Assembly: GCA_905116865.2 (NCBI GenBank)
Contig: CAJHNH020001592.1
Location: 93,846-157,845, forward strand
Reading direction: 5' to 3'
Length of the DNA stretch: 64,000 nucleotides
Source: Candidula unifasciata
Taxonomy: Eukaryota > Mollusca > Gastropoda > Stylommatophora > Geomitridae
The notes beneath the pieces are model-generated. The model did not search any database and was not told the origin of the DNA. It saw nothing but the letters and a program-made list of their open reading frames with translations. Numbering within the stretch: the first letter of the stretch is position 1; every line of letters begins with the position of its first letter. The translations under genes and the position numbers were made by a program. Shown piece by piece: positions 52,101 through 61,312 of the stretch.

Positions 52101-54199
52101 AGAGATGAATGGTGGCAGGTGATATCTACAGCAGTAAACCTTAAGGGATCAAGCTGAAAAAGAAAAAGAATAGAAAGAAGAAGAAAATAATGTCATAAAT
52201 TATATGTCCAATGCAGAGAACAACTCAGTCTCCTAAGAAATAGACATCCTACTTTAAGTTCTAAAAATATTTTAATTACATTTTTTTAGGACCCCATTTG
52301 GGGGTTGTGTGTGTCTGTTGGGGAGCGGGGTGCAGATATCTCAACATGCATGTGACTCTGTAAAGGAGTGAATCAGAACAAACAAACAGTTTTAGTCAAA
52401 ATAAATAGATCAGTAATTTTCAACTCATTTCCCAACACAAAATAAATAAATAAACAGCTTTACCGTTCGGTGACAAACTGATGGTTCCAATATTTTCCCG
52501 CTGGCATGAGCTGATGTTGCCAACAAAGCTATAAGTAGTCTTGGTCTTCTGGAAAACTCCCACAAAACTCAGATCCGTGTAACTACTCTCATGGACAGTT
52601 GAATGCCACACAGATGACTCGTTGAATGTCACAGTGACATTGTCATCAGATGACACTAGGAAAGAAAACCATATTACAGTTATCTATATGTGATCAGTGA
52701 GGGCCAGGCGTGTTTAGCGGATATGCCGAGAACAAGAACTGTGCTTGCCAATATAATCGAGTTACTGTGTGGCCGAAGAGTTTAATGAAATATATAGCAA
52801 ATGTCAGACTTTTTTTAGGAGTAAATGAGATGTACTTTAAAGAGAGCACAGCATAAAACTTTGAAAGATTTTATGTTTACAAACATTCAATAACAATAAT
52901 CTGTTGGAAGTGAATGTTGAATTAAGAATCGACATCAATGCACTCAAAGTGCTCGGTCCCCATCTTCAGCAGCAATCTAAGAGTTCCAGTTCCAATAGCA
53001 TCAGTAACTGTCTAATTGTATGTCTCACCCTTCCCTTGAGTGTTGAGCATCGGCCAGATCCGCCGGTATCGCCTCACAGCGCCATTCTCCTCAGACAGTA
53101 ATGATCTATATGCGTTTCTGCACTGTTCACTCACTCCCAGAGGGCCCTCACAATGTCTAGCTTGTCATACATCAATTCACCATTAAATGGTGCAGAAGGA
53201 GCCAGTCTATCTGCCTGCTCATTTCCCAACACACCGGTATGACCGGTATGAGAATATCCAAAGGATGCTAACTACCTGGGACTTCTGAAGTGAATCTTGT
53301 TGGAAGTATAGGTGTGAAGCATACATATACAATAACCTATTCTGAAATGTTAGTCATCACTGTATAAATGAAATTATTGTCGTACTGAAGTTCTGTATTA
53401 TAATAAACAAACTTAATTTCATTTGATTTGTTGAAACACTTGCCATGATATTATAACACAGTATACATACTAAGACTATCTTATCACCTGGTTCCGTTGA
53501 GGCAAGCTTGAATGAGCTCTGGGGGCCGTGGAAGAGTAGATAGTGTAACACTTAGCCTCTATATAAAACACAAGTTCCCTTACCCTTTATTTAACAATCA
53601 AGCTTCATTACCCTCTGTATAACACACAAGTTCCCTTACCCTCTATATAACACAAAAGTTTGCTTACCCTATACATAACACTCAAGTTTCCTTAACCTCA
53701 ACACATTCCCTCACCCTAAATATAACACACAAATTCTCTTACCCTCAATATAACACACAAGTTCCCTCACCCTCAATATAACACACAAGTTCCCTCACCC
53801 TCAATATAACACACAAGTTTCCTTACCCTCAAAATAACACACAATTTCTTACCCTCAGTTTAACACACACTTCCTTACCCTCAATATAACTCACAAGTTC
53901 CCTTACCCTCTATATAACACACAAGTTCCCTTACCCTCTATATAACACATAAGCTCCCTCACCCTCTATATAACACAAAAGTGTCCGTATCCTCTACATA
54001 ACATACAAGCTCACTTACCCTCTATATAACACACAAGTTCCCTTACCCTTCATGTCCATAATAATGTGCTCTGCTATGAAACTCACAGAAGTATGAGAGT
54101 GAACTGTGAGTGAGCACGGGTCATTAATCTCCTCGAGGCGGTACATACCCTCCCACTGTACATTGCGAGCCAGCAGAGTCATCCAAAGTGGGTTAGAAT
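46048..54199 (-). CDS. unidentified type I membrane protein with NPEY tail, 3' four exons
   Basis: Exons in transcript order are 54199-54047, 52655-52464, 48253-48128 and 46172-46048. All have GT-AG borders and phase 1 introns, giving 197 residues plus stop; the 5' part is missing. The first two exons form a beta-rich ectodomain with two Cys (NDPCSLTV and SSCQRE), three N-glycosylation sequons (NVT, NES, NIS) and aromatic strands (QWEGMYRLEEIN, SYTDLSFVGVFQ). This looks like an immunoglobulin-type fold, which is inference. The third exon carries a transmembrane segment (GLAIGIPVCLAILLTIASVF). The tail has a basic start (KWGIKKG), the motif INNPEYST (NPxY, which binds PTB/endocytic adaptors) and ends in VHI, which could suit a class II PDZ domain. 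I do not recognise the family. Confidence 0.75.
46865..47097 (-). repeat. tRNA-derived SINE family S1, copy 4
   Basis: From tcctttacaggacgttgcag to agccacagagccgac, same extent as 14441-14668. The B box on the - strand is gggtttgatccag. It lies in the last intron of the membrane protein gene, sense to it. Confidence 0.85.
47143..47335 (+). repeat. SINE-like repeat with (GAA)n tail, copy 4, shortened
   Basis: Starts ggggttctaaagccccattg, has aaaagagtc blocks like 42618-42893, and ends gaagaaggagaagagg. The middle is shortened and diverged. It lies in the same intron as the S1 copy. Confidence 0.55.
47336..48127. other. intron of the membrane protein gene, nothing further recognised
   Basis: A 60-codon - frame at 47414-47596 (MGNKWIEEMRMSKRLTLIRE) is basic and protein-like, but it lacks flanking splice signals in phase with the gene and is not called. 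Confidence 0.4.
48128..48253 (-). CDS. membrane protein gene, transmembrane exon
   Basis: The acceptor is ttaatttctttctcag and the donor gtgaaa. 126 nt. Reads AIRGRSNDETRLRYG, the hydrophobic segment GLAIGIPVCLAILLTIASVF, and the stop-transfer KWGIKKG. About 150 bp upstream of the acceptor, on the transcript side, begins the 42-bp minisatellite at 48405. Confidence 0.82.
48405..49065 (+). repeat. 42-bp minisatellite, about 15-16 copies
   Basis: The unit runs from cacgtcttggagacgaaagc through tgttggtcaattgtactta to gga. Since 42 is a multiple of three, + strand frames read VGQLYLGHVLETKA repeats and the - strand IDQQLSSPRRVLST repeats over more than 100 codons. A few units are 2-3 nt short, which shifts frames. 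The array lies in the intron just before the transmembrane exon. Confidence 0.95.
49066..49384. other. intron, nothing recognised
   Basis: AT-rich; no repeat family from this window. Confidence 0.4.
49385..49775 (-). mobile_element. LINE or pol-like RNase H fragment, separate lineage
   Basis: The - strand reading has a damaged CGIQENDRADELTKTGSNLP (late His/Asp part of RNase H), then TKTTLKQYFKWVRRRQNG and, after a stop, HTCADKTLLPV. This is the C-terminal RNase H plus Cys-type tail of a non-LTR pol, unlike family B. Confidence 0.6.
49950..52165 (+). mobile_element. RTE-like LINE, nearly complete endonuclease and RT, decayed
   Basis: Order of blocks: INVHAPPEEDFYDLLENI and TLIVLGDFNAKRGIDKPYKN (endonuclease GDFNA), ECHSDHYLV (SDH motif) near 50310, then RT blocks LKNKASGVDGFVAELIKEL, HEWQKPLLIPILKKGD, LGDYQAGFRKDRSIIDEIFI (QxGFR), SDPFQITSGLKQGDVLSPLL (motif B), GYADDIDIVE (catalytic YADD, near 51703) and a C-terminal RPRR.W block. 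The first Asp of motif A is lost. Many stops. It sits inside the membrane protein gene, antisense to it. Confidence 0.85.
51846..51960 (+). repeat. 27-bp tandem repeat inside the RTE-like LINE
   Basis: Four copies of a 27-bp unit reading EFQDHIVTK stay in frame within the RT C-terminal region. Copies are nearly identical, so the expansion is recent compared with the decayed element. Confidence 0.95.
52166..52463. other. intron of the membrane protein gene
   Basis: AT-rich, with a short G-rich patch (52295-52332). No further features. Confidence 0.4.
52464..52655 (-). CDS. membrane protein gene, ectodomain exon 2
   Basis: The acceptor is tttctttcctag and the donor gtaaag. 192 nt in phase with both neighbours. 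Reads SSDDNVTVTFNESSVWHSTV and ends ENIGTISLSPN, with three glycosylation sequons and one Cys. Confidence 0.8.
52908..53305 (-). mobile_element. LINE family B RNase H tail
   Basis: The - strand shows LGNEQADRLAPSAPFNG-like, LDIVRALWE, and DHYCLRRMAL-like blocks ending at ttgaattaagaatcgacatc, the common 3' end of the family (compare 30412 and 42290). Frames are broken by small changes. Confidence 0.75.
53559..54046 (-). repeat. 28-bp minisatellite built on a 5' splice site, about 17 copies
   Basis: Read on the transcript strand, the array begins directly at the donor of the exon ending at 54047 (aagg|gtaagggaacttgtg). Each following unit repeats gagg|gtaagggaacttgtg and then a tgttatat linker. 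Nearly all units keep GGTAAGG or GGTGAGG, so the intron starts with a ladder of donor-like sites. The unit length of 28 is not a multiple of three. Confidence 0.92.
54047..54199 (-). CDS. membrane protein gene, ectodomain exon 1 (first visible)
   Basis: The acceptor is atcatcatttag; the donor gtaagg directly abuts the 28-bp minisatellite. 153 nt, entering with two bases of a codon and leaving with one. Reads SNPLWMTLLARNVQWEGMYR and continues to HIIMDMKG. Confidence 0.72.
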
Positions 54200-54489
54200 C
54201 TAAATGATGATTGTTTGGGAATGAAAGAACATGTAAACATGTATTTATAACTGGTCTGTCATGTCAACTACTAAAAAGAAACAGTGCTAGTGTGCTCTTG
54301 TTTAACATCAGTGTGAAAAATATTTATTTTCTGTGTGAATAACAGAGAGAGAAAACGAACAAACAAACTTTATTTTCAAAGAGTTACAAATTAGGCACAC
54401 AGGCCCGTCCTACATTTGGCCTTTCTAAGCACTCACTCATCTTTCAGAGCACCCCTGCATGTTATGTTTATAAAAAAAATACACATTAT
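54200..54489. other. nothing recognised
   Basis: The pyrimidine tract of the exon acceptor is at 54201-54230 on the - strand. No further exon is seen before the microsatellite. Confidence 0.4.
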
Positions 54490-54859
54490 GTAATAATGTA
54501 TACACACATCACGTATACACAATCATATGCACTCAAACACACAGATGTACACATATTCTTACATGCTCATACATACACATACACACTCATTCACAGACAT
54601 ACATAATACATACATACACACACACACATACATACGCACATGTGCATACATACACATACACACACGCGCGCATGCATACATACATACAATCACACATACG
54701 TGCATATACATACACACACACATACATAAACCCACATACAATCACACATACATACATACATATCCATACATGCATACACACCCACCCACATGCTTACACA
54801 CCTACATGTACATACACACATACATACACACACATATACATATATACACACATACATAC
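54490..54859. repeat. (CA)/(CATA) microsatellite region
   Basis: About 370 bp of imperfect acacac and catacata repeats. The LTR element is inserted in it, and the repeat resumes at 61313 (catacatacacc). Confidence 0.95.
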
Positions 54860-56768
54860 TGTCGTGGAACAGGTTCCTTTTACACTCACTAAAGTGGTGT
54901 TATCTTGTTAGGAACCGAGACAACTGTCTTTTGGTGCAAAGAGCAGACAGTGTCCCTGGATACTCAGATACAGACTCGAATTGGCTCGCGAAAGAAGGTG
55001 AGCTGCCTGAATATCCCCAGAAAAGGGATAAGGGAATTTAGATGCCTAAACACTTAGACAGAGCAGGTTACCCCTCCCGACAATTTCCCTTTCTGGTAAT
55101 AAAATTAAGCCCCCATCTAGACTATGTATATTGGTAGACAACACTGACACCATACATACATCTAGAAATAGAAATAAACTTTAACTATGAGTTTAAATCA
55201 ATCATAGGAACGTTTATTAAAATTAAAGTAAAATTCAATCATCTATTTACTTTTGAAAATACATTATTCAAACTAAGTAGGATGAAAGATAAAAATGATA
55301 GTAACATGAAACTGTCGTCATGAGAGGATCAGTGGGAAATAACATACAACAATTACCACCTGGAGTTTCCCAGAGGATCATCCATTTCAAAGACTGAGGT
55401 GGAATGTTGATCTGTCCCAAGCACCAAGATCTTCCTTAGGGCACTCCAATCATTAGCTACAACCAGCCTGGCAGTGGTTTGGAAGCTCGTCCTGCCACAA
55501 GGAATCTGTCCTCGGCTTTTCAGCAGCTAGGGATGGAAACAATCAAAAAATATATAGTCCCTGCTGTTTTGCAAAATAAAATATATTTCCAACTTTCCCC
55601 TCTCTCTTCATATTGTCAGAAGTGGGATAATGGTCTAGTAGCCTTGTCATTTACATAGCTTCCACTTCTGACTACTGTCCAGTCCAGATGAATGTCTTCC
55701 ATCTTCTGTCCTTCAGGATGATAGTGTAATACCACTCATTTACACAGACTCAGACAGCAATATGCAGTTGTAAATGCAACACAAAATCAGACAGAATGTT
55801 ATAGAATTCTCTCTATAAATGTTGAGAATTCTAGATAAAAGGTCTTGCCTTTCCTGTCTTCCAGATATTCCACTGGGTGTTTTCTTGGACAGCATGTCCT
55901 CAAAATCACAGCATTTAATACTGCTGTGTATAAGTAAAATGATACATTAATAACATCATGAATAATACATCAATAACCTGAAAACAAAATTCAGCACTTC
56001 TACAACAAGCAAACATTATGAATTATAGAAGTATGAGCATGAGAAGAACAATGTGTCTCCTATGAAATGTTACCATTGAAATGTTACCATTATCTACACA
56101 GACTCTAATAACCAGCCATAGATCATTCATCTACCAGCAATAGAAGATAGATAATTTCCTAAGAGTCTTAGATACAGCAAACAGAAGTAACCTCCTAGAT
56201 ACCGAACAATAGGAATCAGGAATAGATCATAAAGAAATGGTTTCCTGTCCATGTGCAGAAATGGGTCAGCGTGGTTTTTCCTCTGTCTGGTACAATTCTA
56301 ATATTGTACACGAAATGCGGCCCGAAAACTGAAATCACGATTTAATTAACAGTTACTGTGCTCACCTGGATTTAGATGTAACTATATGGTCATGTTGCTA
56401 GGGTTTTTAGGCGGCGAGAAAGACAAAGTTCTGCCAAAACGGCCCGCTCTAACACCTGCTTGCTGACCTGAAGTAAAATGGCTGGCAATCTTGTCTCACT
56501 GCGGGATCCGGTGTTTGGCCAGGATTTTTCCGCTACGTTGCCGAGTTACTAGCCGTATATTTTTATACGTGAAAGCTCAGGGGAATTACAAATAAGACAA
56601 TGGAAAATCCCCAAACAGCAACCGTAGGCTATAACCGGGATATCTCTCAATGCGTCTTATGACGAAAATGAAGTCACTGGGCGCATGTAAGAGGGAAAAA
56701 TAGAAGGGTCACAAAGGGGTGGTACGTCAGCCAAGTATCTTGTCTACTTTAAGCGGCGTCTCGCGACA
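54860..56768 (-). repeat. 3' LTR of the element (left copy)
   Basis: 1909 bp with TGTCG...CGACA ends. The part 55153-56768 matches 59552-61312 through its whole length. The part 54860-55152 has no counterpart found at the other copy. Confidence 0.8.
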
Positions 56769-56783
56769 GAAGCCCCCCTTTCG
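56769..56783 (-). other. polypurine tract
   Basis: On the - strand cgaaaggggggcttc lies directly before the TGTCG start of the 3' LTR. This is where plus-strand DNA synthesis of LTR elements is primed, and it fixes the orientation as -. Confidence 0.75.
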
Positions 56784-56836
56784 AAGCTTTCTGTAAGAAC
56801 GCTAAGATCGCTGTCAAGTAGAACAAGAATACCAGA

Positions 56837-57970
56837 CTACCACTTCCTGGCTCCCAAGACTTCCACTGGTCTGAATTTCCAGTAGTCTTTATGACAATGT
56901 CTTGTCCAGTAGATGTGCTTAAAATGCATGCACCAGTGGTGTACTGACCGTTTGTCCGGAGGTATTGCATCCCCCAGAATCAATGATTTCGTGGGTCTGG
57001 ATGCTGAGATACCAAGGCCAACCTGATAACAACTCTTAACCCACAATGTACCTAGATTCTGCCCTATCAAAAGCGGTAGAGCTTGTAGGGACTGCTTGTA
57101 TGGAAGAGTCACAGTGCAACTATCTTCCGCTATTCTCCTCCACCCATTATCAATCTTGGTACAATCTGTCACTTTCCTTTTGGTATAAGGGATGGCGTCC
57201 ATCAAGGTACCATGAGGTTGGCGCAGTTTACCACTGACTCTTTCTTGGTAGGGGGTCAACTTGTCCCCTCCTGTGTGCATTCTGTCCTCCCCTTCATAAT
57301 TGATCGGGGTGAGTTTCTCATGAATAGAGCTCCTTTCGGAATCAGAGCACAAAAGTAGTTCAGTAAATACAGTCACATCAGTCAGAAGTGGTTCGTTTTC
57401 TGAAGATGCTAAGGTGGTATTGCTTCGGACCGAAGCTTCTACCGGCAGCTGAGTTACTCCTGTCGCATCTTTCGAAGTGAAGAGTACTCTTAGACCAGAG
57501 TATTTGGTTTCCCTTTTACTCTTGGCTTGTTCAGCCACAATGTCCTTCATCTGAAGTTCCCCTGTGGTGTCAGCTGCACAGGCAAGAGATAGGCTCTCTC
57601 CCTGCCCAAAAGAAGTACATTCTTTTGTGTTGATGGCAAACAGTGCTGTTTGACCATTTTCAAAGTTAATAAGGCTTACAGGAATTTCCTGCTCATCAAG
57701 AGTTTCCTTCCCAGAATACTCTGCAAAGACCTCAGGGAAAGTATCCTCTGTGTCGGTTATTTCCTCCCTGGTCAAGCTTTTATGGGCCAAGTCCAGAGGG
57801 AGTAAATAAAGTTGAGTGCTGCTGCCATCACAGTCACCCATCTGGGATGCCAAATCAGAACTGATACTCATCTCCCTATTGCATGTGGCTGCATCAAGGG
57901 AAATGAAAAAAAACAGATTTACTGTTATTCTCTGTACTATGCTGCCATGATTCCACTTCTTGTTTAACAT
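56837..57970 (-). CDS. LTR element ORF, second part (377 codons), unknown function
   Basis: Open from 57970 to 56837, but the true start is probably the acceptor at 57890-57889 (tttcatttcccttgatgcag), so the first 28 codons may be intron. From there it reads ATCNREMSISSDLASQMGDC. It is an acidic, Ser/Thr-rich protein with INFENGQTALFAINTKECTS and, near the end, LPLLIGQNLGTLWVKSCYQV, which faintly recalls the segments around retroviral-type aspartic proteases but lacks a D-T/S-G. It ends 68 bases before the polypurine tract. Family unknown. Confidence 0.6.
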   Translation of the reverse strand: MLNKKWNHGSIVQRITVNLFFFISLDAATCNREMSISSDLASQMGDCDGSSTQLYLLPLDLAHKSLTREEITDTEDTFPEVFAEYSGKETLDEQEIPVSLINFENGQTALFAINTKECTSFGQGESLSLACAADTTGELQMKDIVAEQAKSKRETKYSGLRVLFTSKDATGVTQLPVEASVRSNTTLASSENEPLLTDVTVFTELLLCSDSERSSIHEKLTPINYEGEDRMHTGGDKLTPYQERVSGKLRQPHGTLMDAIPYTKRKVTDCTKIDNGWRRIAEDSCTVTLPYKQSLQALPLLIGQNLGTLWVKSCYQVGLGISASRPTKSLILGDAIPPDKRSVHHWCMHFKHIYWTRHCHKDYWKFRPVEVLGARKW

Positions 57971-58991
57971 TACCGAAGGGCATCAAAGAGTCACTGAAGG
58001 TGCTACCTTCCCTTTCATTATTGGCTAGTGTCCCAGTCAAACCGCCATGTTTACGGTTCCAGCAGTTATCACGTTGGTGGCTGCTGTTCGATGTGTTCGG
58101 GGTCCTCTTAGTCCTACACTTCCCTTTCGGAACATGCCGATTCCCTTCTTTCACTAAGGAACATAAGAAGTTAAATGAATCGGATGTGGTGTTTGAGGTT
58201 CGTCTGTCACTGGTATGACGATTACGGGTGCCCACGGTACAATTTCTCCTTCCATGATTCCATTTAGGCTCAGGAGGAGTCTCCTCACTTTGCTCATCTG
58301 AGTTAAGGGGAGTAAAGGGGTTCAGCAATGTGGATCTGATCCCTTTTGAAGATTTCTTTGTTTTCTGTCCTCGCTTCCTTGTGGGGACAGGAGGCTTCTC
58401 ATTTTGCTTATCAGGGCAATGGAGAATACAGGGGTTCAGCAATGTAGATCTGATTCCTGTCAAAGAATTCTTGATGTCCACTCTTTTCCTATATGGAATA
58501 AGAGAGGTGAGGCAAGGTCTTGGGTGGTCTATTACTTCATCATTTGATGAGGTACCATTTGGCGCAATAGTACACACCTCTCCATTGAGAGAGTGAGTCC
58601 CTGACCTTTCTACCAGAGTGTCAGTATGGGAGTTGTCAGTTCCCTCAACTACCTGGATGTTGTTCTCACCGTTCCCTGTGTCTAACTGCAGTTCTCTCTT
58701 CTTTGTCTGCCTAAGTAGTCGATAGTTATGCAGCTTTTCTTGAAGAAGCTTCATTCTTTTGACAGCTGCATCCTCTTGGAGTTGTCTAGCATCTTCTTCT
58801 TCTTCAAGTTGCCGTATTCTCTCTTCTTCTTCCCTCTCCGCTGCATGACGAGCAAGCATTGAGTCCCATTCTTCCTGTTCGCGTTGTATGAACGTTGTTA
58901 ACTCTTGTCCTCTATAGCCCCTTTGTGCACCAAAAATCCTTGCATTTTCTAAGAACCTGGACCGGCGGTCCATAATGTCTAGATTGTTCAT
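57894..58991 (-). CDS. LTR element ORF, first part (365 codons), coiled-coil protein
   Basis: ATG at 58991 (MNNLDIMDRRSRFLENARIF). Residues about 35-110 are a Glu/Arg-rich coiled coil (EREEEERIRQLEEEEDARQL). The middle holds two copies of a GIRSTLLNP block, each followed by a Lys/Pro-rich stretch, and the C-terminal part is Asn/Ser/Arg-rich. No CCHC knuckle. A donor gtaatg at 57973-57972 would splice to 57888 and join the second frame in phase; otherwise the frame stops at 57894. It starts about 560 bp after the 5' LTR, as gag would. Confidence 0.65.
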   Translation of the reverse strand: MNNLDIMDRRSRFLENARIFGAQRGYRGQELTTFIQREQEEWDSMLARHAAEREEEERIRQLEEEEDARQLQEDAAVKRMKLLQEKLHNYRLLRQTKKRELQLDTGNGENNIQVVEGTDNSHTDTLVERSGTHSLNGEVCTIAPNGTSSNDEVIDHPRPCLTSLIPYRKRVDIKNSLTGIRSTLLNPCILHCPDKQNEKPPVPTRKRGQKTKKSSKGIRSTLLNPFTPLNSDEQSEETPPEPKWNHGRRNCTVGTRNRHTSDRRTSNTTSDSFNFLCSLVKEGNRHVPKGKCRTKRTPNTSNSSHQRDNCWNRKHGGLTGTLANNEREGSTFSDSLMPFGNVKQEVESWQHSTENNSKSVFFHFP

Positions 58992-59551
58992 TTACAAAGC
59001 AAGAGAAACTGATCACATGCAGGACTAACCAGAAGAGTATTTATAGTTGAAGGGTTGGGTGATAGAATAGAAAAAAAGAAAACTGACCACAGCAGTAAGG
59101 AGAACGTTACTGAAAATAATGCAAGTAATCAAACATTACTGCACAGCAATCAATGACACATTAAATAAACTTAACAGTAATGTCAAATGATAGAATGTCA
59201 ACATAAAAATGATTTACAATCAATATCAAATGCTAAAGCAGTCAAGATTGGGAAAAAAAAATTCTCAGACTACTTCCTAATTGTGATATTACACTAATTA
59301 AGGTAAGTATAAACAGTTCATATTTTTTACTATCATTTACTTAACAGTTAATACTGCCACTCTTCAAACCCTAATTATGTAAGTCACTATTATAAAAAAT
59401 GGTGCCTGTAATCTAGGGAATCGTGTAAAAGTTTTTTAAGTATTTAAAAAAATTTATGAAATAAAATTTCAATTGTCTAGGGTTTCCCGGGTTTTAAATA
59501 ACAGGCGCCGACACACTTGTGTGGCCTCAGATTATTATCCCGGGTGTACTG
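58992..59551 (-). other. untranslated leader of the LTR element
   Basis: No coding. A GC-rich patch with ggcgcc (59509-59514) lies about 40 bp from where the LTR match begins and may be near a primer binding site, but no tRNA match can be stated. Confidence 0.35.
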
Positions 59552-61037
59552 CATACATACTCTAGAAATAGAAATAAAACTTGGGGACATATGAGGTTAC
59601 TTAAATCATCATGTCGCGAAACGTTGCAATCTATTGATTAAAATTAAGTATAAATTCAATCATCTATTTAGCTTTTGAAAATACATTATTCAAACTAAGT
59701 AGGATTGAAAGATAAAAAATGATAGTAACATTGAAACTGTCGTCATGAAGAGGATCATGGGAGAATAACATACAACAATTACCACCTGGAGTTTCCCATA
59801 AGATCATCCATTTCAAAGACTGAGTGGAATGTTGATCTGTGCCCAAGCACCAAGATCTTCCTTAGGGCACTCCAATCATTAGCTACAACCGGTCCTGGCA
59901 GTGGTTTTGGAAGCGCTCGTCCTGGTCCTGACACAAGGATCATGTCCTCGCCTTTTCTATGCAGCAGGCTACGGCCGTGGGATGGAAACTAAGCTGCGTC
60001 GAGAATCAAAAAATATATAGTCCGCCCCTGCTGTTTTGCAAAATAAAATATATGTTTCCAACTTTCCCCTCTCTCTTCATATTTGTCGAAGTGGGATAAT
60101 GGTCTAGTAGCCTTGTCATTTACATAGCTTCCCACTTCTGACTACTGTCCCAGTCCCAGATGAATGTCTTCCATCTTCTGTCCCTTACAGGATGATAGTG
60201 TAATACCCTCATTTACACAGACAGCCACGCATATAATCAGTTGTAAATGCAACACAAAATCAAGACAGAATGGTTATAGAATTCCTCTCTATACATGTTG
60301 AGAATTCTGAGATAAAAGGTCTTTGCCTTTCCTGTCTTCCCAGATATTCCACTGGGTGTTTTCTTGGACAGCATCTGTCCTCAAAATCACAGCATTTAAT
60401 ACTGCTGTGTATTAAGTAAAATGATACATTTAATAACAATCATGAATAATACATTCAATAAACCTGAAAACAAAATTCAGCACTTCTACGACAAGCAAAC
60501 ATTATGAATTATAGAAGTTTGAGCATGAGAAGTAACAATGTCTCCTAATGAATGTTACATTTGAAATCTTACCATTATCTACACGAGCTGGACTCTATAA
60601 CCAGCCATAGATCTTCATCTACCAGCAATAGAAGATAGATAATTTCCTAAGAGTCTTAGATACAGCAAACAGAAGTAACCTCCTAGATACCGAACAATAG
60701 GAATCAGGAATAGATCATAAAGAAAATGGTTTTCCCTGTCCGTATGTGCAGAAATGGGGTCAGCGTGGTTTTTCCTCTGTCTGGTACAATTCTAATATTG
60801 TAGTCACAAATGCGGCCCGAAAAACTGAAAGTCACGATTTTAATTAACAGTTACTGTGCTCACCTGGATTTAGATGTAACTAGATGGTCCATGTTTGCTA
60901 GGGTTTTTTAAGGCGGCGAGAAAGACAAAGTTCTGCCAAAACGGCCCCGCTCTAACACCGGTTGCCTGACCTGAAGTAAATGGCTGGCTAATCTTGTCTC
61001 ACTGCGGGATCCGGTGTTTGGCCAGGGATTTTTCCCG

Positions 61038-61075
<38 letters not shown>

Positions 61076-61312
61076 GCCAGAGTTACTAGCCGTATATTTT
61101 TTATACGTGAAAAGCTCAGGGGAATTACAACATAAGACAATGGAAAATCCCCAACAGCAACCGTATGCTATTAACCGGATATCTCTCAATGCGTCTTATG
61201 AACGAAAATGATAGTCACTGGGCGCATGTAAGAGTGGAAAAGAGAAGGGTCCACCAAGGGGTGGTACGTCAGGCCAAAGTATCTTTTCTACTTTAAGCGG
61301 CGTCTCGCGACA
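59552..61312 (-). repeat. 5' LTR of the element (right copy)
   Basis: Matches 55153-56768 with many one-base length differences, longer here in most cases, and an extra run of 33 A at 61040-61072. Its end TCTCGCGACA is followed by the catac duplication. Confidence 0.8.

Larger units (their letters stand above)
54860..61312 (-). mobile_element. LTR retroelement without RT (non-autonomous)
   Basis: The ends are TGTCG (54860) and CGACA (61312), and catac lies on both sides (54855-54859 and 61313-61317). Terminal repeats are 54860-56768 and about 59552-61312. On the - strand a polypurine tract (aaaggggggc) abuts the 3' LTR at 56769-56783. The interior of about 2.8 kb holds two overlapping open frames and no recognisable protease, RT, RNase H or integrase. 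It belongs with the non-autonomous LTR elements that keep only a gag-like or other gene and rely on a partner. Confidence 0.8.

Noticed and set aside
53559..54046. CRISPR-like array
   Set aside because: Units are contiguous 28-bp tandem repeats with no variable spacers, in a eukaryotic intron.
54527..54911. His/Thr/Tyr-rich open frames
   Set aside because: Translation of the CA/CATA microsatellite.
57046..57237. 63-codon + frame as a host gene exon
   Set aside because: Antisense to the LTR element's second frame, with no splice signals.
58000..58596. + strand frames of 72 and 88 codons
   Set aside because: Antisense shadows of the LTR element's first frame.
59500..59520. Primer binding site of the LTR element at ggcgcc
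   Set aside because: It does not directly adjoin the LTR end as a primer site must, and no 12-18 nt tRNA complement could be confirmed.
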